A stretch of 64,000 nucleotides of DNA from Unio delphinus (GCA_029339505.1 JAQISU010000022.1:12788001-12852000), one strand, 5' to 3'. Shown: positions 30,790 to 44,042, counted from the stretch's first letter. Notes: generated from the sequence alone by a model not told the origin. Program-made: numbers and translations.

Positions 30790-31760
30790 TAGTACGACGA
30801 GACATTTCCATACACGTATTTGCCTTATTTTTTTAACCAATTCAGTTGTTTACCATCATGTTCGGCACATACAAATACACTATTATGGGTTCATATACTT
30901 AGCTGATATTTTGTAAACAATCTCTTATCTTGTCATATGAAAGATATGTCAGGAAAAAGTTGCTTTAAACTAATCTGAAAAATAGATACCTAAATCTTTC
31001 CTTACGGACACGTTTGACTGTTATTCACACTAAATTAGTTTTTTGACCGTAATATTTGCCACAAAAACAAGTATACATTATTTGGTGTTCCCAAACCTAA
31101 ATAACTGTGCAAACAATACTTTACGCGCTCAAAAAAATGTTTTACTAGGGACCTGTTGGTTCCCCATTTCAGAAATTGTGCTCGCCAAAAATGAGTTTGA
31201 AAAGACAAATCAGTCTAGAAATCTCATAGCACATTCGTCCAATCATATGACAGGCGTCTATACTAGATGGCTTTCATTAGAATAAAGTGCATCTGACAGA
31301 AATTCCCAACTTGTACCGATACATTTTAGTCAACATATTGATCGGCCTTTGTTATAACATAAAGTATGTATCGCATACAAATAACCATACGGGAGCACAT
31401 CCGTGCCTAACGATCGATAAAATGACTTGAAGTAGCCATAAAACTGCTAAGTCTTCATCAAAGGCGCATGAGAATGAATATTTTTTTTAAAAAAATGAAA
31501 CAATGTTTTTAAACTTCATTGTTCATTTTATTTAGTTTCTGAGCTGTTGACTTCATTACTGCGCACATGTGAATTGAAATACATTTTGACATTTATACTT
31601 TGATATTTATTTTACTATGCACAAAACCCATTGTCTACTTGAAAGCACAAAACATTTTACATTATAACGCTGCCATAAGGTAGCATTTTGCCATGCTGTC
31701 TTGTACGCAGATCAGCTGAATCGCACTAAACGAAACTGAAAATCGATATCCGCCACGTCA
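30790..31760 (+). repeat. Diverged dispersed repeat, copy 2
   Basis: Direct-orientation partner of 26240-27130, about 4.6 kb away. Confidence 0.6.
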
Positions 31761-31793
31761 GAAGTTCAAACTGTATCACACGAGTCGTTGGTA

Positions 31794-32106
31794 ACCGCTC
31801 CGGTGGCCTAGTGGTTAGAGCGTCCGCCCCGGAAGCGGGAGGTCGTCGGTTCGATCCCCGGCCGAGTCATACCAAAGACTTACAAAAATGGTACTAACAG
31901 CTGCCTCGCTTGACGCTCAGCATTAAGAGGTTAGTGTTAGGACTGGTCGGCCTGGTGTCAGGATAATGTGACTGGGTGATACATCATGCTACATGTCTCC
32001 GGCATGATGTCTCAGTGCTAGACATCACTATAAATTGCCTCACTGCAGACATCGTAGCGATATGACTGAAAAATTGTTAAAAGCTACGTTAAAAATCCTA
32101 ATCAAA
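31794..32106 (+). repeat. SINE family 1, best-preserved copy
   Basis: Head GGTGGCCTAGTGGTTAGAGC with B box GGTTCGATCCCC. Body and tail match 1476-1798. Confidence 0.88.
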
Positions 32107-32149
32107 AACGAGTCATTGGCAATCGTTTCTTTATCGTAAACACAAGTCC

Positions 32150-32362
32150 ACTTTGTTGGCCTAAGTGGTTAGAGCGTCCACGTAGGTTACTGGATGTCGT
32201 GATTTCGAATCCCGACCGGGTCCTATCAGTCTTGTAAACATAACCGCTGCCGAGCTTGGCGTTCAACATTAAGAGGCTAGTGTTAGGACATGTACATCTG
32301 GTGTCAGGATAATGTGACTGGGTGGGGCATGATGATACATGTCTGCCGCATAATGCTTTAGT
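32150..32362 (+). repeat. SINE family 1, truncated copy
   Basis: Head GGCCTAAGTGGTTAGAGCGT; the body stops after CATGTCTGCCGCATAATGC. Confidence 0.78.
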
Positions 32363-32959
32363 ACAAAACTAAATTATGTTTGTTTCGAGCCTAATAAATT
32401 TAAGTCGCCTGGTTACATTGTCCCTTGGGGCTTGCCGAGTGGGGAGACGTATAATGCAACTCCGCGACTCAGTTTCTCTTCTTGGTCCAAAGCCCAATGT
32501 AGATTTTCTCAGCCAATATTTTACTCTAAAAATAGAACTCTTTACTAGTGTTATATAGTTTACGTCCAAATGTTTACATGCGGCTCATTAATACAAACGT
32601 TAATGAAGGTTAAAGTGTGACCGTTGTATTCGAAGGGCAGTTTATACGCGTGGGCAAAGAAAAATAAGAACATAAACGTCTCATAGTAATGATGTATTGT
32701 TACATTTAATATATTGATGTATAAAATTAACAATAAAACAAATTATTACAAGAAAATTCATCAGTTCCAATATTGCCAATTTGTAAGGTAAATAATGAAA
32801 CTATACTGTGTACACATCTCTGCTGTAATTAACGTTAGTACAAGATGTAATGAAGGGTGCCATGATGCATTCATTTATTCATGGGTAATTATGTCACTAT
32901 CGTTTATGACATATTTTTGTTGTAATTAATATTTATTGGAAAATCACCCTTGTGTTGTT

Positions 32960-33205
32960 GTTGTCGTAGGGTTTAATGCTAATTTTCAACACATGATAGG
33001 CTATACATGGCGGCCAGTATTAATGATGGTGGAAGAACCCGGGAAAACCCACCAAAAAGAACCACCGACCCACGAGAAGCTACTGGCAAGCTTTCTCACA
33101 TAACCACATTGGCCGAATCGGAGACTCGAACCCACGCAGACAGGTGAGATGGCAGTGATCCGTAACGGAAAGCGCTTTAAACCACGCGGCCACTCGGCCC
33201 CCCCC
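32960..33205 (-). repeat. SINE family 2
   Basis: Same body and tRNA-like head as 19060-19289, followed by a C-rich stretch. Confidence 0.85.
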
Positions 33206-33303
33206 CCTCCCCACCTTTGTGTATGAAAAACCCTCCAAATACAGACCCCAGCTGATACCATGAGCTAAACAATTCTTTGAAAAAGTATTTCTGTCTTTAA
33301 AAT

Positions 33304-33372
33304 ATGGCAAGTGCTACTGTGAAATTTATTTATGGATTAGTGTGTGGACGGATAAATGATTCCTTCTGGCTG
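33304..33372 (+). CDS. Possible first coding exon of an unknown host gene
   Basis: ATG at 33304 opens 23 codons ending at a consensus donor CTG|GTAAGT. A protein-like frame lies downstream at 33561-33767, with a hydrophobic segment and a CAG|GTCAGC donor-like end at 33733, but I could not find a good acceptor for it. Weak support. Confidence 0.25.
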
Positions 33373-34319
33373 GTAAGTGCATTATTTATTTTTGGATTCA
33401 ACAGGGAAGCCATGGAGATGCTTAACAAAATTGGAAGAAAGCGTATTTAACAAAACATATTTATTGCTGTTACTAAGATTTCTGTAATTGTTGTGAGTTG
33501 GAATTTTTGTAGACTGTAATGTGTACAACATGAGTGTCCCTTGACTAATATAATCTTTGTGTGATTGTGGACCAAGACAAGGAAATTCCAGTCATGGGGT
33601 TATATTATTTAGCTTTCCGCGAGGCTATGAAGTGTATAGGCTTAGTATATATGCATGGACCATTGTTTCCTGTCCTAGTTCCATTCCACACAGCGTTGAT
33701 AAGTTTATCCTATCAGAAACAGCCAATTTTCAGGTCAGCGTCATTAAATGTAGCTATTAGTATATAATTTGTTTCACACAAAGTATTAAAAACTAGTTGG
33801 GTAGCTTTAGCTATATTTATTGAGGCGGAGCTGAACATGTACAGAGTTAGGCCTGCAAATGGGATAAAACTGACCATGCTCTGTGAAATTTAGTAGCAAA
33901 ATACGAACTAGCTCGATATCATGTGCGTGTGTGAGTCTCTAGAAATGTTTTGTATGGTGTTCACAAAGATGGATTGACCTTAATTTACTTATCTTTTTGC
34001 TATATATTTGTTATTATTTGTTTGGGGTTTTTTAATTAAAACAATCTACATCAGGCCACATGATTCTGACGTTCTATAAATAAAGTACGACGAAATCTCT
34101 CACAACGTGAAATCAAACAGTAGCGATAAGGTGATTTTTTTTGTTAGAGATTTCATCGTAATTCATTGATAACTTCCAGACTTCTATGCTCAGGCACAGC
34201 AGAAGACAATTTTTTTTAAAAAAGTAGTTCTGAGTGCGTAGACGCGTTGAATGAAACAAACTGTCTAGGATGACTAGACGGCGATAAGCAAAGGTTAGCA
34301 AAATCGCTAGCTTTCGATG

Positions 34320-34406
34320 TCGCATGGGTGGATAATCACTATAAACTGCCACATTGCAAACATAGTAGCAATGTGACTGAAAATTGTTAAAACTACGTAA
34401 AAATTC
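34320..34406 (+). repeat. SINE family 1 tail fragment
   Basis: Matches the 3' part of the family (CACTATAAACTGCC ... ATGTGACTGAAAATTGTTAA). Confidence 0.65.
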
Positions 34407-35512
34407 ACACACACATGCATCGTAAACACAATTTTTGCTCTGATTAATAAATTTAGATGAACTAGTCTGCCTGTAAACATTTGTACGAAACTCTTGTTGA
34501 GCTATGTCCCAATCGTTCAAGCAGCATTAATTCTAAATATTTCATTGCAAGACATAAATGTATCAATCCGTCGAAGGTTTTTTTCATAAAAATACTCTGT
34601 AGGAAAAGTCGGGAGATTCCTTTGCTGTCGATATCTGCAAATGTTAGCACAGATAAAGTTTGAAAAACGTTCTGAACGTGACTAAATGCTGAACCGTTCT
34701 GATTAGCCTCAAAGACAAGACTAGGAATGAAAACCGGGTTAAGAAAATGATTTCGCGTAAATGAAACAGAACTTTTGCCAGCATTTATAAGTTAATCATG
34801 GCGGTCGACAAGAAACTATTTCCCGTTCCCTGCAAGATAAGATATAATACATGCTACCATTGGAAACATTTTCCATAAACGGTACCATCTGTCTTAACTG
34901 ATACATTGCTACAAAAGGCATATTCTCATGCAGGAAAATGTTTAAACAATAATTAATAAATTATCTTCATGCAAATTAGGTCCATCGGTAACACCACTGC
35001 ATACAAATCGTCAAAAATATAGATAAGCAAACAGTCGTGCGGGTAATAACCGCATTTTTAACACATCTTTAACTCCTTTATGCCTATATCCAGCTGCGGA
35101 AATAAGATGTTATTGCTTTTAAAGGACTGTCTGAGGCAGCCGATGCCGGCTGGGTATGGAAACGCAGCCTTTGGATTCAAAGTCCGAAATTGTGCCAATT
35201 AAGGTACTACGGCTGCAAATGTCTAATTTGTATTAATTTATTCATTGCTACGTCATCCGATTAGCAAGGTTACAGACTACTAAGACGAGACTTTATGAAG
35301 TATTTTGCTATCGCCCTGAATAAGCTTTGTTGCCGACATTTCTCCGTGGTTGTTGATATGTGCATAACGGCATGTTTCAGCACATAATAAGCTATACAAG
35401 GAGGCCAGTGTATTTGGTGGGGGGAAAGGAAAATGAAAAAACAGACCCACGATAAGATCATGGCAAGCTGTATTTTCACATTTCTCGGTTAGAATACAAG
35501 TAGAGAAGGTTA

Positions 35513-36016
35513 TCTGCAACACACACACATGTATCAATGTATTTGAAAGAGTTTAATTTAGTAATCGGCAACACACATATGTATCAATGTATTTGAAAGA
35601 GTTTAATTCAGTAATCTGCAACACACATATGTATCCATGTATTTGAAAGAGTTTAATTCAGTAATCTGCAACACACATATGTATCAATGTATTTGAAAGA
35701 GTTTAATTCAGTAATCTGCAACACACATATGTATCAATGTATTTGAAAGAGTTTAATTCAGTAATCTGCAACACACATATGTATCAATGTATTTGAAAGA
35801 GTTTAATTCAGTAATCTGCAACACACATATGTATCAATGTATTTGAAAGAGTTTAATTCAGTAATCTGCAACACACATATGTATCCATGTATTTGAAAGA
35901 GTTTAATTCAGTAATCTGCAACACACATATGTATCCATGTATTTGAAAGAGTTTAATTCAGTAATCTGCAACACACATATGTATCCATGTATTTGAAAGA
36001 GTTTAATTCAGTAATC
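35513..36016 (+). repeat. 50-bp satellite, ten copies
   Basis: Exact period of 50 bp (CTGCAACACACATATGTATC then AATGTATTTGAAAGAGTTTA and ATTCAGTAAT). Copies differ mainly at one C/A site. Recently expanded; lies in the host intron 220 bp before the last exon. Confidence 0.97.
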
Positions 36017-36236
36017 CTATTGTCAGTACTATCTTAATAAACTTCACGGCGAAATTATGCAAGCGACTGACAAAAGTGTATGTTTTGACTCTTAACTAAA
36101 CTCTGAATAGACACGGGAATATGCCATGCATTCTTCAATTCACAAAAAAATCCATTTAAATAAAACATTACTTGTATACCCAGATGACACGGATGTAATA
36201 AAATTCTGCAAGATTTGATGCTTTTTTATATTTCAG

Positions 36237-36524
36237 ACAACAGAAGTACATCTCTCTTTCACGAGTTTAGCCTTGGCTGACGGCATTTTTGGAGGAAAAC
36301 GCTTCAAGATATACGCCATTAATTGCCTCCAATCAAATTTCACCTCGGATAAATTGCATACCCAATCACATTTTTCAGTAGAAAATGCTCCGGCTATGTT
36401 TAGAGGACTTGCAGACAATGATTTCCAGTCTGTTCCAGCGACTGGTTTCAAATTCAAATGGTCAAACATGGTTCTCATTATCTCTACAACAGCAATAATG
36501 ATGTTGAAAGGAGTTTTCAACTAG
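36237..36524 (+). CDS. Host gene last exon
   Basis: Acceptor ATATTTCAG at 36236, entry phase 0 as required by exon 3, stop at 36522. The reading ends in a hydrophobic tail (VLIISTTAIMMLKGVFN) with no cytoplasmic extension, resembling a GPI-anchor signal or a terminal membrane segment. Poly(A) signals AATAAA follow near 36657 and 36716. Linking it to exons 1-3 across a 12-kb intron rests on phase, strand and domain logic; further exons may lie between. Confidence 0.5.
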   Translation, partial: TTEVHLSFTSLALADGIFGGKRFKIYAINCLQSNFTSDKLHTQSHFSVENAPAMFRGLADNDFQSVPATGFKFKWSNMVLIISTTAIMMLKGVFN

Positions 36525-37671
36525 AATACACAAGTGATGCGCTATGAGAAAAGAGTTCTTCACACGTGAAAAGCCACGAAAGTATGTTTAATTGATGTCT
36601 CGATGAATTCAACATTTTACCAGCAGGTCTAATTTAGTTATGATCATCTTTTAATTGAATAAATTCTTACCTTTCTCATGAATCTTTTAGTTTGCATAAA
36701 GAAAAACCAAATTATGAAATAAAGATTTTTAATCATAAACATGGTTTCTTCCAGTGTTAAATTTGTCTTGATTGTAATGGTCTATCTCTATCTCTATCTC
36801 TCAGAAGCAGCAGAGTTTTGAAGCTTATTTACTTTAAGATACAGATACCGATTAACTTTTATCTCCAGGTGTCTCTTTATGTTGTAATATTGATTCTCGC
36901 AAACGAATCAAACGTGTTTTAAATCTGTTGTTTATAGAGATGTTTCATGCAGTTTTGTCGTTAATATTTTAGTTATATGTATATATTTTCATCGATATTA
37001 TGGAACTTTAATGCAAAAAGTGCATTTAGTGCATTTGCACAAGTATTGTCAAAAAAACTCTTAAAAAGATGAACCCTGAAGAAGCATGTCATTCGTCACG
37101 GGCACAAAAGGGAAAGACCAATGGTCACTAACAACAAAGGTTAATGTCAATCGCCATGGCCCAAACAAGTAAAGGTCAATCGTCTCGGGCAACAAAGGTA
37201 AAGGTCAATCATCATTAACATTGAAGATAAAGATGAGAAATAAATTAGGGATTGATCCACGTAGCGGTTATAGTTGAATCGTAATGTGACGAAATACAAG
37301 TACCTCTTAACGGACATAAGGAAGGTTACGTGATTAAGTCCTATTTTATGTATTGCACTAAAATTATTTCTTATTATTGCAATGTGAATTAGATATTCTC
37401 TCGCCTTTGCTATCGTGTTGGGTCGCTTAGGTATGTTTAACATTTAATGTCCTAATTCACGAATTTATGGTGGCAAGTCTTGTATTTTTTTGTGTGTGTT
37501 ATTCTGCATTGATATGGTAGACTAGATAAATGACCGGTTTAAATTTCTATAACCTATGGAATGGAATTTCGAAATTAACTCGTGATAATTTCACATTGAT
37601 GCCATCACTGGTATTCCACCAAGCATACATATCTGACTCGTTCGGGTACGTGATTGACTAAATTTACATAA

Positions 37672-37880
37672 TTTTAGTACTTTTAATTATTTTAGTAATT
37701 AATTTATTTTAGTAATTAATTTATTTTAGTAATTAATTTATTTTAGATAACGAAGAAAGCTTTATATCCTGCTGTTTTATTTAAAACGTGTTGAAATGTA
37801 TCCCCATGATTTTTTAAATGTATCCCCATGATTTTTGAAATGTATCCCCATGATTTTTGAAATGTATCCCCATGATTTTC
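37672..37880 (+). repeat. Two short tandem repeats
   Basis: About 21-bp TTTTAGTAATTAATTTA units (37672-37746) and 22-bp GAAATGTATCCCCATGATTT units (37793-37880), four copies each. Confidence 0.9.
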
Positions 37881-38490
37881 CAAGATTCATTTTGTGAAAT
37901 TATAAGGTGATTGAAGATCGTTAACTTCCAGTGAAAGGCGTCAATGAGTCGTACTGATAAACTGGACATTTATTGTCTTTTGAATTTCTTTCAACTAAAT
38001 TTCGAAGTTTTTAAAGTTTTGTATTACGTTTTCGTTTATGGTTTTTTTATTAAAAATTATTTGTTTTGTTGGTTAGCTAAAGTACATTTGTTTTAGTATA
38101 TAGAAGCAGCCATATTGATCCTGTCTGCTTAAGACAGCGCATGTTTCCCTAACACCACATAAAAAGAATTTTCAATCAAATTACATGAAAGTATTGTTAT
38201 GCCAAAATTCTCTCCACTTTGCTTCTTGCAAATACACACCTCATCTCGCTTTTACAAGTACTTGATAACCCTAGAGCAGAATCTTGAGTATTTCGTTGTC
38301 AAGAAAACTAAAAATCCAGTATCACAGAGCATTACGTTTGTTGTATTGGGATCAAACCTTACCTCCCATTGGTTGGACCCTGCCAAAGAGTTTCAAGATC
38401 AGCATGCAATACATATTTTATTTGATCATTAAATATACAAGAGCTTTCACCAGAAAATACTTAATAGCAATAATGTTATCAGTAATGAAG

Positions 38491-38493
<3 letters not shown>

Positions 38494-38556
<63 letters not shown>
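38494..38556. repeat. (TA)n(GA)n microsatellite
   Basis: Compound dinucleotide run in otherwise featureless DNA. Confidence 0.97.
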
Positions 38557-38560
<4 letters not shown>

Positions 38561-39587
38561 GTAGCAGCTCTAAAAACTTTCCTTGTGAAACACCGGCTTG
38601 AACGAATTAAATTCCGCCATACATATAATTGCCACACTAGTCCTTTTTGTTTTCTCTCGCTAAAGAATTTCTAAACTATTTCAAACATGAATGATTAAGT
38701 CAATAGGATCCAAATTTATACACAAGGCCATGATACCACACCGAGCCAGATTAAGGCCTTCCAGTGCCACAAGCACTGGCTATACTGTGCCTCGCCCATC
38801 CCCTTCTACAAAATGTTTCACTCTAAAATCTGTTAAAAGCTAAAATGGTGGGAACATACCAGAGTTGCCAACATTCAAGATCAAAATAATCGTACATGCG
38901 ATTCGAAACGGTCATATATAATTCATTATTATCATCAAAATAGAATCTGAATTTTTATAAAATGCCCCTCTTGGGCAGGTGCCCTAAGCAGATGCTTAGT
39001 GGTTCATGGGTAATGGAGCACTGATAAAACCATCCACGGCCAAGAGAATAAAAAATTTCACATAAGACCGCATATAATTTTTATTCCTGGTCATAACTGT
39101 ACAGATTTGTATGATAAATATCGATGAGCTGATAAATATCGTATGATAAATATCGATGAGCTGGCGAGACAATGAATGAATGTTTAGGAATCCTCGTTTA
39201 TATTTCTAAAATCGTGTTTTGACATAAATAACTCGGAAAGTATTTGAATATCAAACTTTACATATATCTACATACAAAACTAAAAAATATATATATTTGT
39301 CCAAAATTGATAGAATTACTCCCGTCTAAAACGAAACATAACGATTACATTTTCCAACCTGTATGAAAACGTTTCTTTAAGCAATTTATTGAATTGCAGG
39401 CATAGTGCATCTTTATCATACCAGAAGGTATACCCTTAGTGTCTTTGACGACTAATGTTTACATAACCACCTGCTATATAAGTATGAATACTCTGCGCAC
39501 GTTCAGAACATCGTCATTATTTTCCAAGTGGATATTTTGGCTCGTTCTGCTCTGGAAGACTGGCAAACAAACATGTGCATCAGCTAA

Positions 39588-39732
<145 letters not shown>

Positions 39733-39809
39733 GTAAGCAAACAAAGTAGACGCATGGTTATTTCCAATAGAAGGAATTTTAACTCTTTATCAGTTTCAGC
39801 CAGCTTATG

Positions 39810-40050
39810 GTCTGTTGGATTTTAGAGTAACACTTTCATACAATGGTATATCTATTTAATTTTAGACTAAGATTTTCATACCATGGTATATCTGTTGGCG
39901 TTTAGTCTAAGATTTTCATACCATGGTATATCTGTTGGAGTTTAGAGTAACACTTTCATACCATGGTATATCTATTTAATTTTAGACTAAGATTTTCATA
40001 ACATGCTATATCTGTTGGATTTTAGAGTAACTTTCATACCAATTTTATCG
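39810..40050 (+). repeat. About 40-bp tandem repeat with ACCATGGT palindromes
   Basis: Five to six units with TTTCATACCATGGTATATCT at their centre, alternating between two flank types. Confidence 0.85.
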
Positions 40051-41078
40051 GTTGGATTTTTTCAGAATCAGTTGTATTTTATTTGAATATAGAGTTGTTT
40101 TTTTTTCTTCTATATTCTTTATTCATCAATAAACACATCTGAACCTAATCGCGGTTATGTTAACGAGATAACATAAACATCAATGCACTTTAGATAAGCA
40201 ATGTTTTCAAAGTCAACAGGGTTTTCAAACCGATCGGTCCTCGATTCAGTTTAATGTTCCGTACTAAGACATTAACAAAGCCATCAAGAAAATGTGTACA
40301 AGATATAAACATTTGTATCTTCACCGAATTGCTAAACAATATAATTATGTCCGTGTTAAAACTGCTTCTTAAATATGGAATAGTCCACATTCAATAGTCC
40401 ATAAAATCTTTTTAATAACTTCTGTGAAAAATAAATGGAACAAAAAGAGCTGAAACAGCATTTACGCGTAGCATAACTGATCTACAAACATAGTTCCGAT
40501 CTGGCATCTTTTAGCACACAAAATATTCACCATTTTTTTTCATAAATGTATTATTTATTGGTTAATTTAATCAGAAGCGTCGATATAACTTTATATAAAT
40601 TCTGTAGTGTATTTCCAATTTGACAAGGTAGATGAACTGGTTGACCAAGGCATCATTCTACATGCATAATCACGTGACAAGGTTCATCATTGTCACCTTC
40701 TGGGACATGTATTTCATGATGTAACTAAAGCGAAAGTCATATTGGGAATGACATTTGTTACTGTCTTACGAAATTTACTTTGTTTGGACCTTTAATATGG
40801 TTACCGATTCAGAATCACTTTTTACCTCCTACTACTAATCGAATTGGAAGTTTTAGACCAAATTGTATACCTTGTTAAGTAACCTCTTCACCTATTCTAA
40901 AATATGAACAGCAGCTATTAGGAATAGCTCGTCATGATTTTTGTTAAGACAAAACTAATTAGTCCACTTACTCGACGACGAATCTCAAACAAATATGTCA
41001 TTGCGATCTTACTGAGTCTGTAATTGTACCAATCAGCAAATACTTTTGACCGATCAAGATCAATAGTAAATTAAACTG

Positions 41079-41138
<60 letters not shown>

Positions 41139-41887
41139 TTTAATTTGTATCCATGGCTAAAGGTTTGACATAATATGTTTAGTTACATATTTTGTACATT
41201 GCTGGGTCTGTTAAGAGCGTCAAGTTACATATGAAGAAGCTTACGTATGTGTTGACAATTGCTAATAATAATCTTAATAATTAAACTTAATGATGACTTT
41301 GGCTTAAATTATTTTATGGCTAATGGGATTTGGACGGTGCCGTAAGAATCCAATAACTTCCCACGTGTTGGGCTAGGTCACAGGAATATGCAATTTCCTA
41401 ATAAAATTAGTAGTAAGATCTGTCGCTGTGGGTATCTTGTGAAATATAATTGTAACAGAAGGTATATAAATGGAGGGAACTGGGCAATTATATTCATTCC
41501 GACTTTGGAGTCATTCGGATTTATTGTGTCCTGTTTTAAGTCGGTAGACGTATTTTTCGTTTTCCTTAGATATTATTCGAGACATTTGATTGGACTGTTC
41601 ATTGGAAATAGAAAGTGTTCATTATTTTGGCTATAATAGTATTCTTGAACTAGTGTGAATTATTCACACACAAAAAAAAGAGTTATGGACAACACCATCT
41701 TGACAACGTCATGATTCATAACGGACTATTACATTGCGGTCTTGAAATTTATTCGGAAATTTTCATTCTTTACGACTATCGTGGAACATTACCACGACTA
41801 TTTTGGATTCACTTCATAAACTTAAGTTCCTCTCACATTTTCATGTGGTTTTGTTTGTGTGGGGTTTTTTTTTTGGGGGGGGGTGGT
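40051..41887. other. Non-coding host DNA
   Basis: AT-rich, with an (AAT)n run at about 41078-41136. Short frames (for example 41388-41636) show no domain. Confidence 0.5.
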
Positions 41888-42110
41888 ATGGCTTAACGCC
41901 ATTTTTCACCACAATATAGGCTATACATGGCGGCCAGTATTAATGGTGGAGGAAGAATCCGGACAAACCCCGTAAAGAACCACCGACCCAAGAGAAGCTA
42001 CTGGCATGCTTTCTCACATAACTACATTTGCCGAATCTTAGAGTCGAACACACGCCAACAGAGGTGAGATGGCAGTGGTCCGTAACGGACAGAGCTTTAG
42101 ACCACACATT
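41888..42110 (-). repeat. SINE family 2, diverged
   Basis: Body as in the other copies; the tRNA-like head is cut short after GTCTAAAGC. Confidence 0.8.
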
Positions 42111-43137
42111 TTCATGTATAGCATTGATAATTAAATTGTTCGTTAAGTTTACAAAACCTGTTGGTTTTGTTTCTCTGTCATTTACTTTATGATTTTAGAA
42201 TCGTAACAGCAAACAGGGTGCTTCTCCGGGATACAAATTTTCAGAATATTTCTGAGCAAATGAAATTTCTTTATTGAAATTTGTATTTATTTATTTTGAA
42301 ATCTTCTTGGCCTCTGGTCTTTTGTTTTACATAGTGAAACCACCAAGCCATCACAGTGTCATCTAAAATGGAAAAGTTTATTTTAAATCCTACACAGAAA
42401 CGATAAGAATCCTTGAACAATGATGAATTCCTCAAACTTGCCAGAATAAAATGATTTTCTGGAGGCAAAGCCATCTTTGTTAAAACAGGACATAAAAAAT
42501 AGTTTGGCTCAGTAGTTGGTTTTCAAAAAAACGAATATGACCATAGCATAGTAACAATTTAGTCAGGTATATCCGTTTAATTTTTTTAAATTCCTAAAGC
42601 ATATTTCTATTTTATTAGGTTGATGAAGTTTATGACCCAATCATAGTTGTGCATGCATAGTCACATGACACGTTTTATATCACTTCAGTCTCCTAGAATC
42701 AAACCGAGTGACAAGCAGAGCTGATCTCCCTTGAGGAATCTTATATGTACAATAGACCCGATGTACCTTGATGCATGTCGTTGGTGGCGAATAACAGAGG
42801 CAATCTTTTGCCATGGGTTACGTCCCATGATGTTGTTTTAACTGATAAGGTGTTGGACTATTGAAAACATTTGGATTATAAAATCATTTTGATATTGTAT
42901 TTTATGGATTTGACCATATTTTATTTATCTTTGTTTTTCATGCTGTTTTCCTTTTCTTTTTGTTTTGAAGGGGTGGGGGGTGCATCTTTGGTTTGTATCA
43001 TGTTGCATGTTTAATTTTGGTTACATCGGTTTGTCTTTGTTGCGCTTTATGCTAGGATTTTAATTTCACTATATTTCAAATCTTATTAATGATTTGTACT
43101 AATGCTAAATAGCCCGGATTGTGCTGATGTTTCGATA

Positions 43138-43142
<5 letters not shown>
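42111..43142. other. Non-coding host DNA left of Element 2
   Basis: Nothing recognised. Confidence 0.5.
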
Positions 43143-43204
<62 letters not shown>

Positions 43205-43290
43205 TACATACATACATACATACATACATACATACATACATACATACATACATACATACATACATACATAAATACATACATACATAAGTA
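43143..43290. repeat. (CA)n(CATA)n microsatellite
   Basis: Ends 7 bp before the first copy of the Element 2 terminal motif. Confidence 0.98.
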
Positions 43291-43296
43291 GTAATA

Positions 43297-43394
43297 TGGG
43301 GCACTATAGCGACAATGGAAAATCCAGTCAAAAACAGCTTGGGGCACTATGGCGACAAGATTTATAGCGACAAGGGAAAATCCAGTCAAAAACA
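43297..43394 (+). repeat. Extra terminal-motif units outside the left TIR
   Basis: Two further copies of GGGGCACTATAGCGACA-type sequence joined to AAAATCCAGTCAAAAACAGC, absent from the right end. Either the true left terminus lies here, or these are remnants of another copy or a terminal expansion. Confidence 0.75.
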
Positions 43395-43613
43395 GCTTGG
43401 GGCACTATAGAGACAAAACAGCTTGGGGTACTATAGCGACAAGGGAAATTGAACATAGTGGGCCTGTATAGCGTCAAGGGAAATTGAACATAGTGGGCCT
43501 ATATAGCGTCAAGGGGAATTGAACATGGCGGGTCTGTATAGGGACAAGGGAAAAAAGGGTGGCAATGAAAGCTACTATCTTTTCGAGACCTATGAGTGGC
43601 CCTGAAAAGGGCC
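43395..43613 (+). repeat. Element 2 left TIR
   Basis: Contains internal tandem copies of CTATAGCG(A/T)CAAGGGAAAT-type units and, at its inner edge, a histone-type stem-loop facing outward. Confidence 0.95.
43578..43613 (-). terminator. Histone-type 3' stem-loop plus HDE, left TIR
   Basis: On the minus strand: stem GGCCCT, loop TTTC, stem AGGGCC (43598-43613), 3' flank ACTCA, then 13 nt later GAAAAGA (43578-43584). It lies 27 nt past the stop of the leftward 77-residue frame. It matches the processing signal of replication-dependent histone mRNAs, cut with the help of U7 snRNP and left without poly(A). Confidence 0.85.
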
Positions 43614-43640
43614 GTTATGTGTAATGTTAACGTTGTCTTG

Positions 43641-43874
43641 TTAACACAGAGGACATCTCACAGATCTTCTTCTCTTCCTTAAACTTCTCCTTACTGTGGG
43701 TCCATAGAAGAGAACTCTCTTCAAGCAACCTTGTCTTTCCACATAGACTCTTCTCTTCCAATAGGCTGTCTCCGTCCTATGAATGACACTCCATGATGAT
43801 CTGACATACATGGGTATGTCAGTCCTAAACAGCATACTTGACACAAGGGTTGACGATTCAACATTAGTCCACAT
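43641..43874 (-). CDS. Short basic protein, left-terminal gene
   Basis: A 77-residue frame with a basic, Cys-containing end (RRSLRKRRRSVRCPLC). No domain known. Support comes from context: TATAAATA on the minus strand at 43917-43924, 43 nt before its ATG, and a histone-type stem-loop 27 nt after its stop. It is divergent from the 44093 gene, an arrangement like paired histone genes. Confidence 0.45.
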   Translation of the reverse strand: MWTNVESSTLVSSMLFRTDIPMYVRSSWSVIHRTETAYWKRRVYVERQGCLKRVLFYGPTVRRSLRKRRRSVRCPLC

Positions 43875-43916
43875 CTTCTGATGAGAACAGGTGAATCGAA
43901 TGCCGTGTACTGCGGT

Positions 43917-44042
43917 TATTTATAGGGGAAGAGCGGATTGAAACGGATTGAGTGTATCCACCAATCCAAACGTGCGTTACAAAAGTCAGACACAGCCATC
44001 CAATCGGAAGAGAGCAGTCTGTGACGTCACCTTTTCTATATA
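43917..44042. promoter_or_regulatory. Divergent promoter of the left-end gene pair
   Basis: Minus-strand TATAAATA (43917-43924) and plus-strand TATATA (44037-44042) bracket two CCAAT boxes (43961-43965 and 44000-44004) and the CRE palindrome TGACGTCA (44022-44029). CCAAT plus TATA is common in histone promoters. Confidence 0.55.

Noticed and set aside
31800..31870. tRNA gene
   Set aside because: A and B boxes are present, but the same head with a shared non-tRNA body recurs several times; it is a SINE.
35513..36016. CRISPR-like regular array
   Set aside because: The 50-bp units are contiguous and near identical with no unique spacers; it is a satellite in animal DNA.
43076..43389. Long frames rich in Tyr-Val-Cys-Met or His-Thr
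   Set aside because: They translate the (CA)n(CATA)n microsatellite; the same holds for frames over 562-843, 24525-24894, 38284-38601 and 39439-39825.
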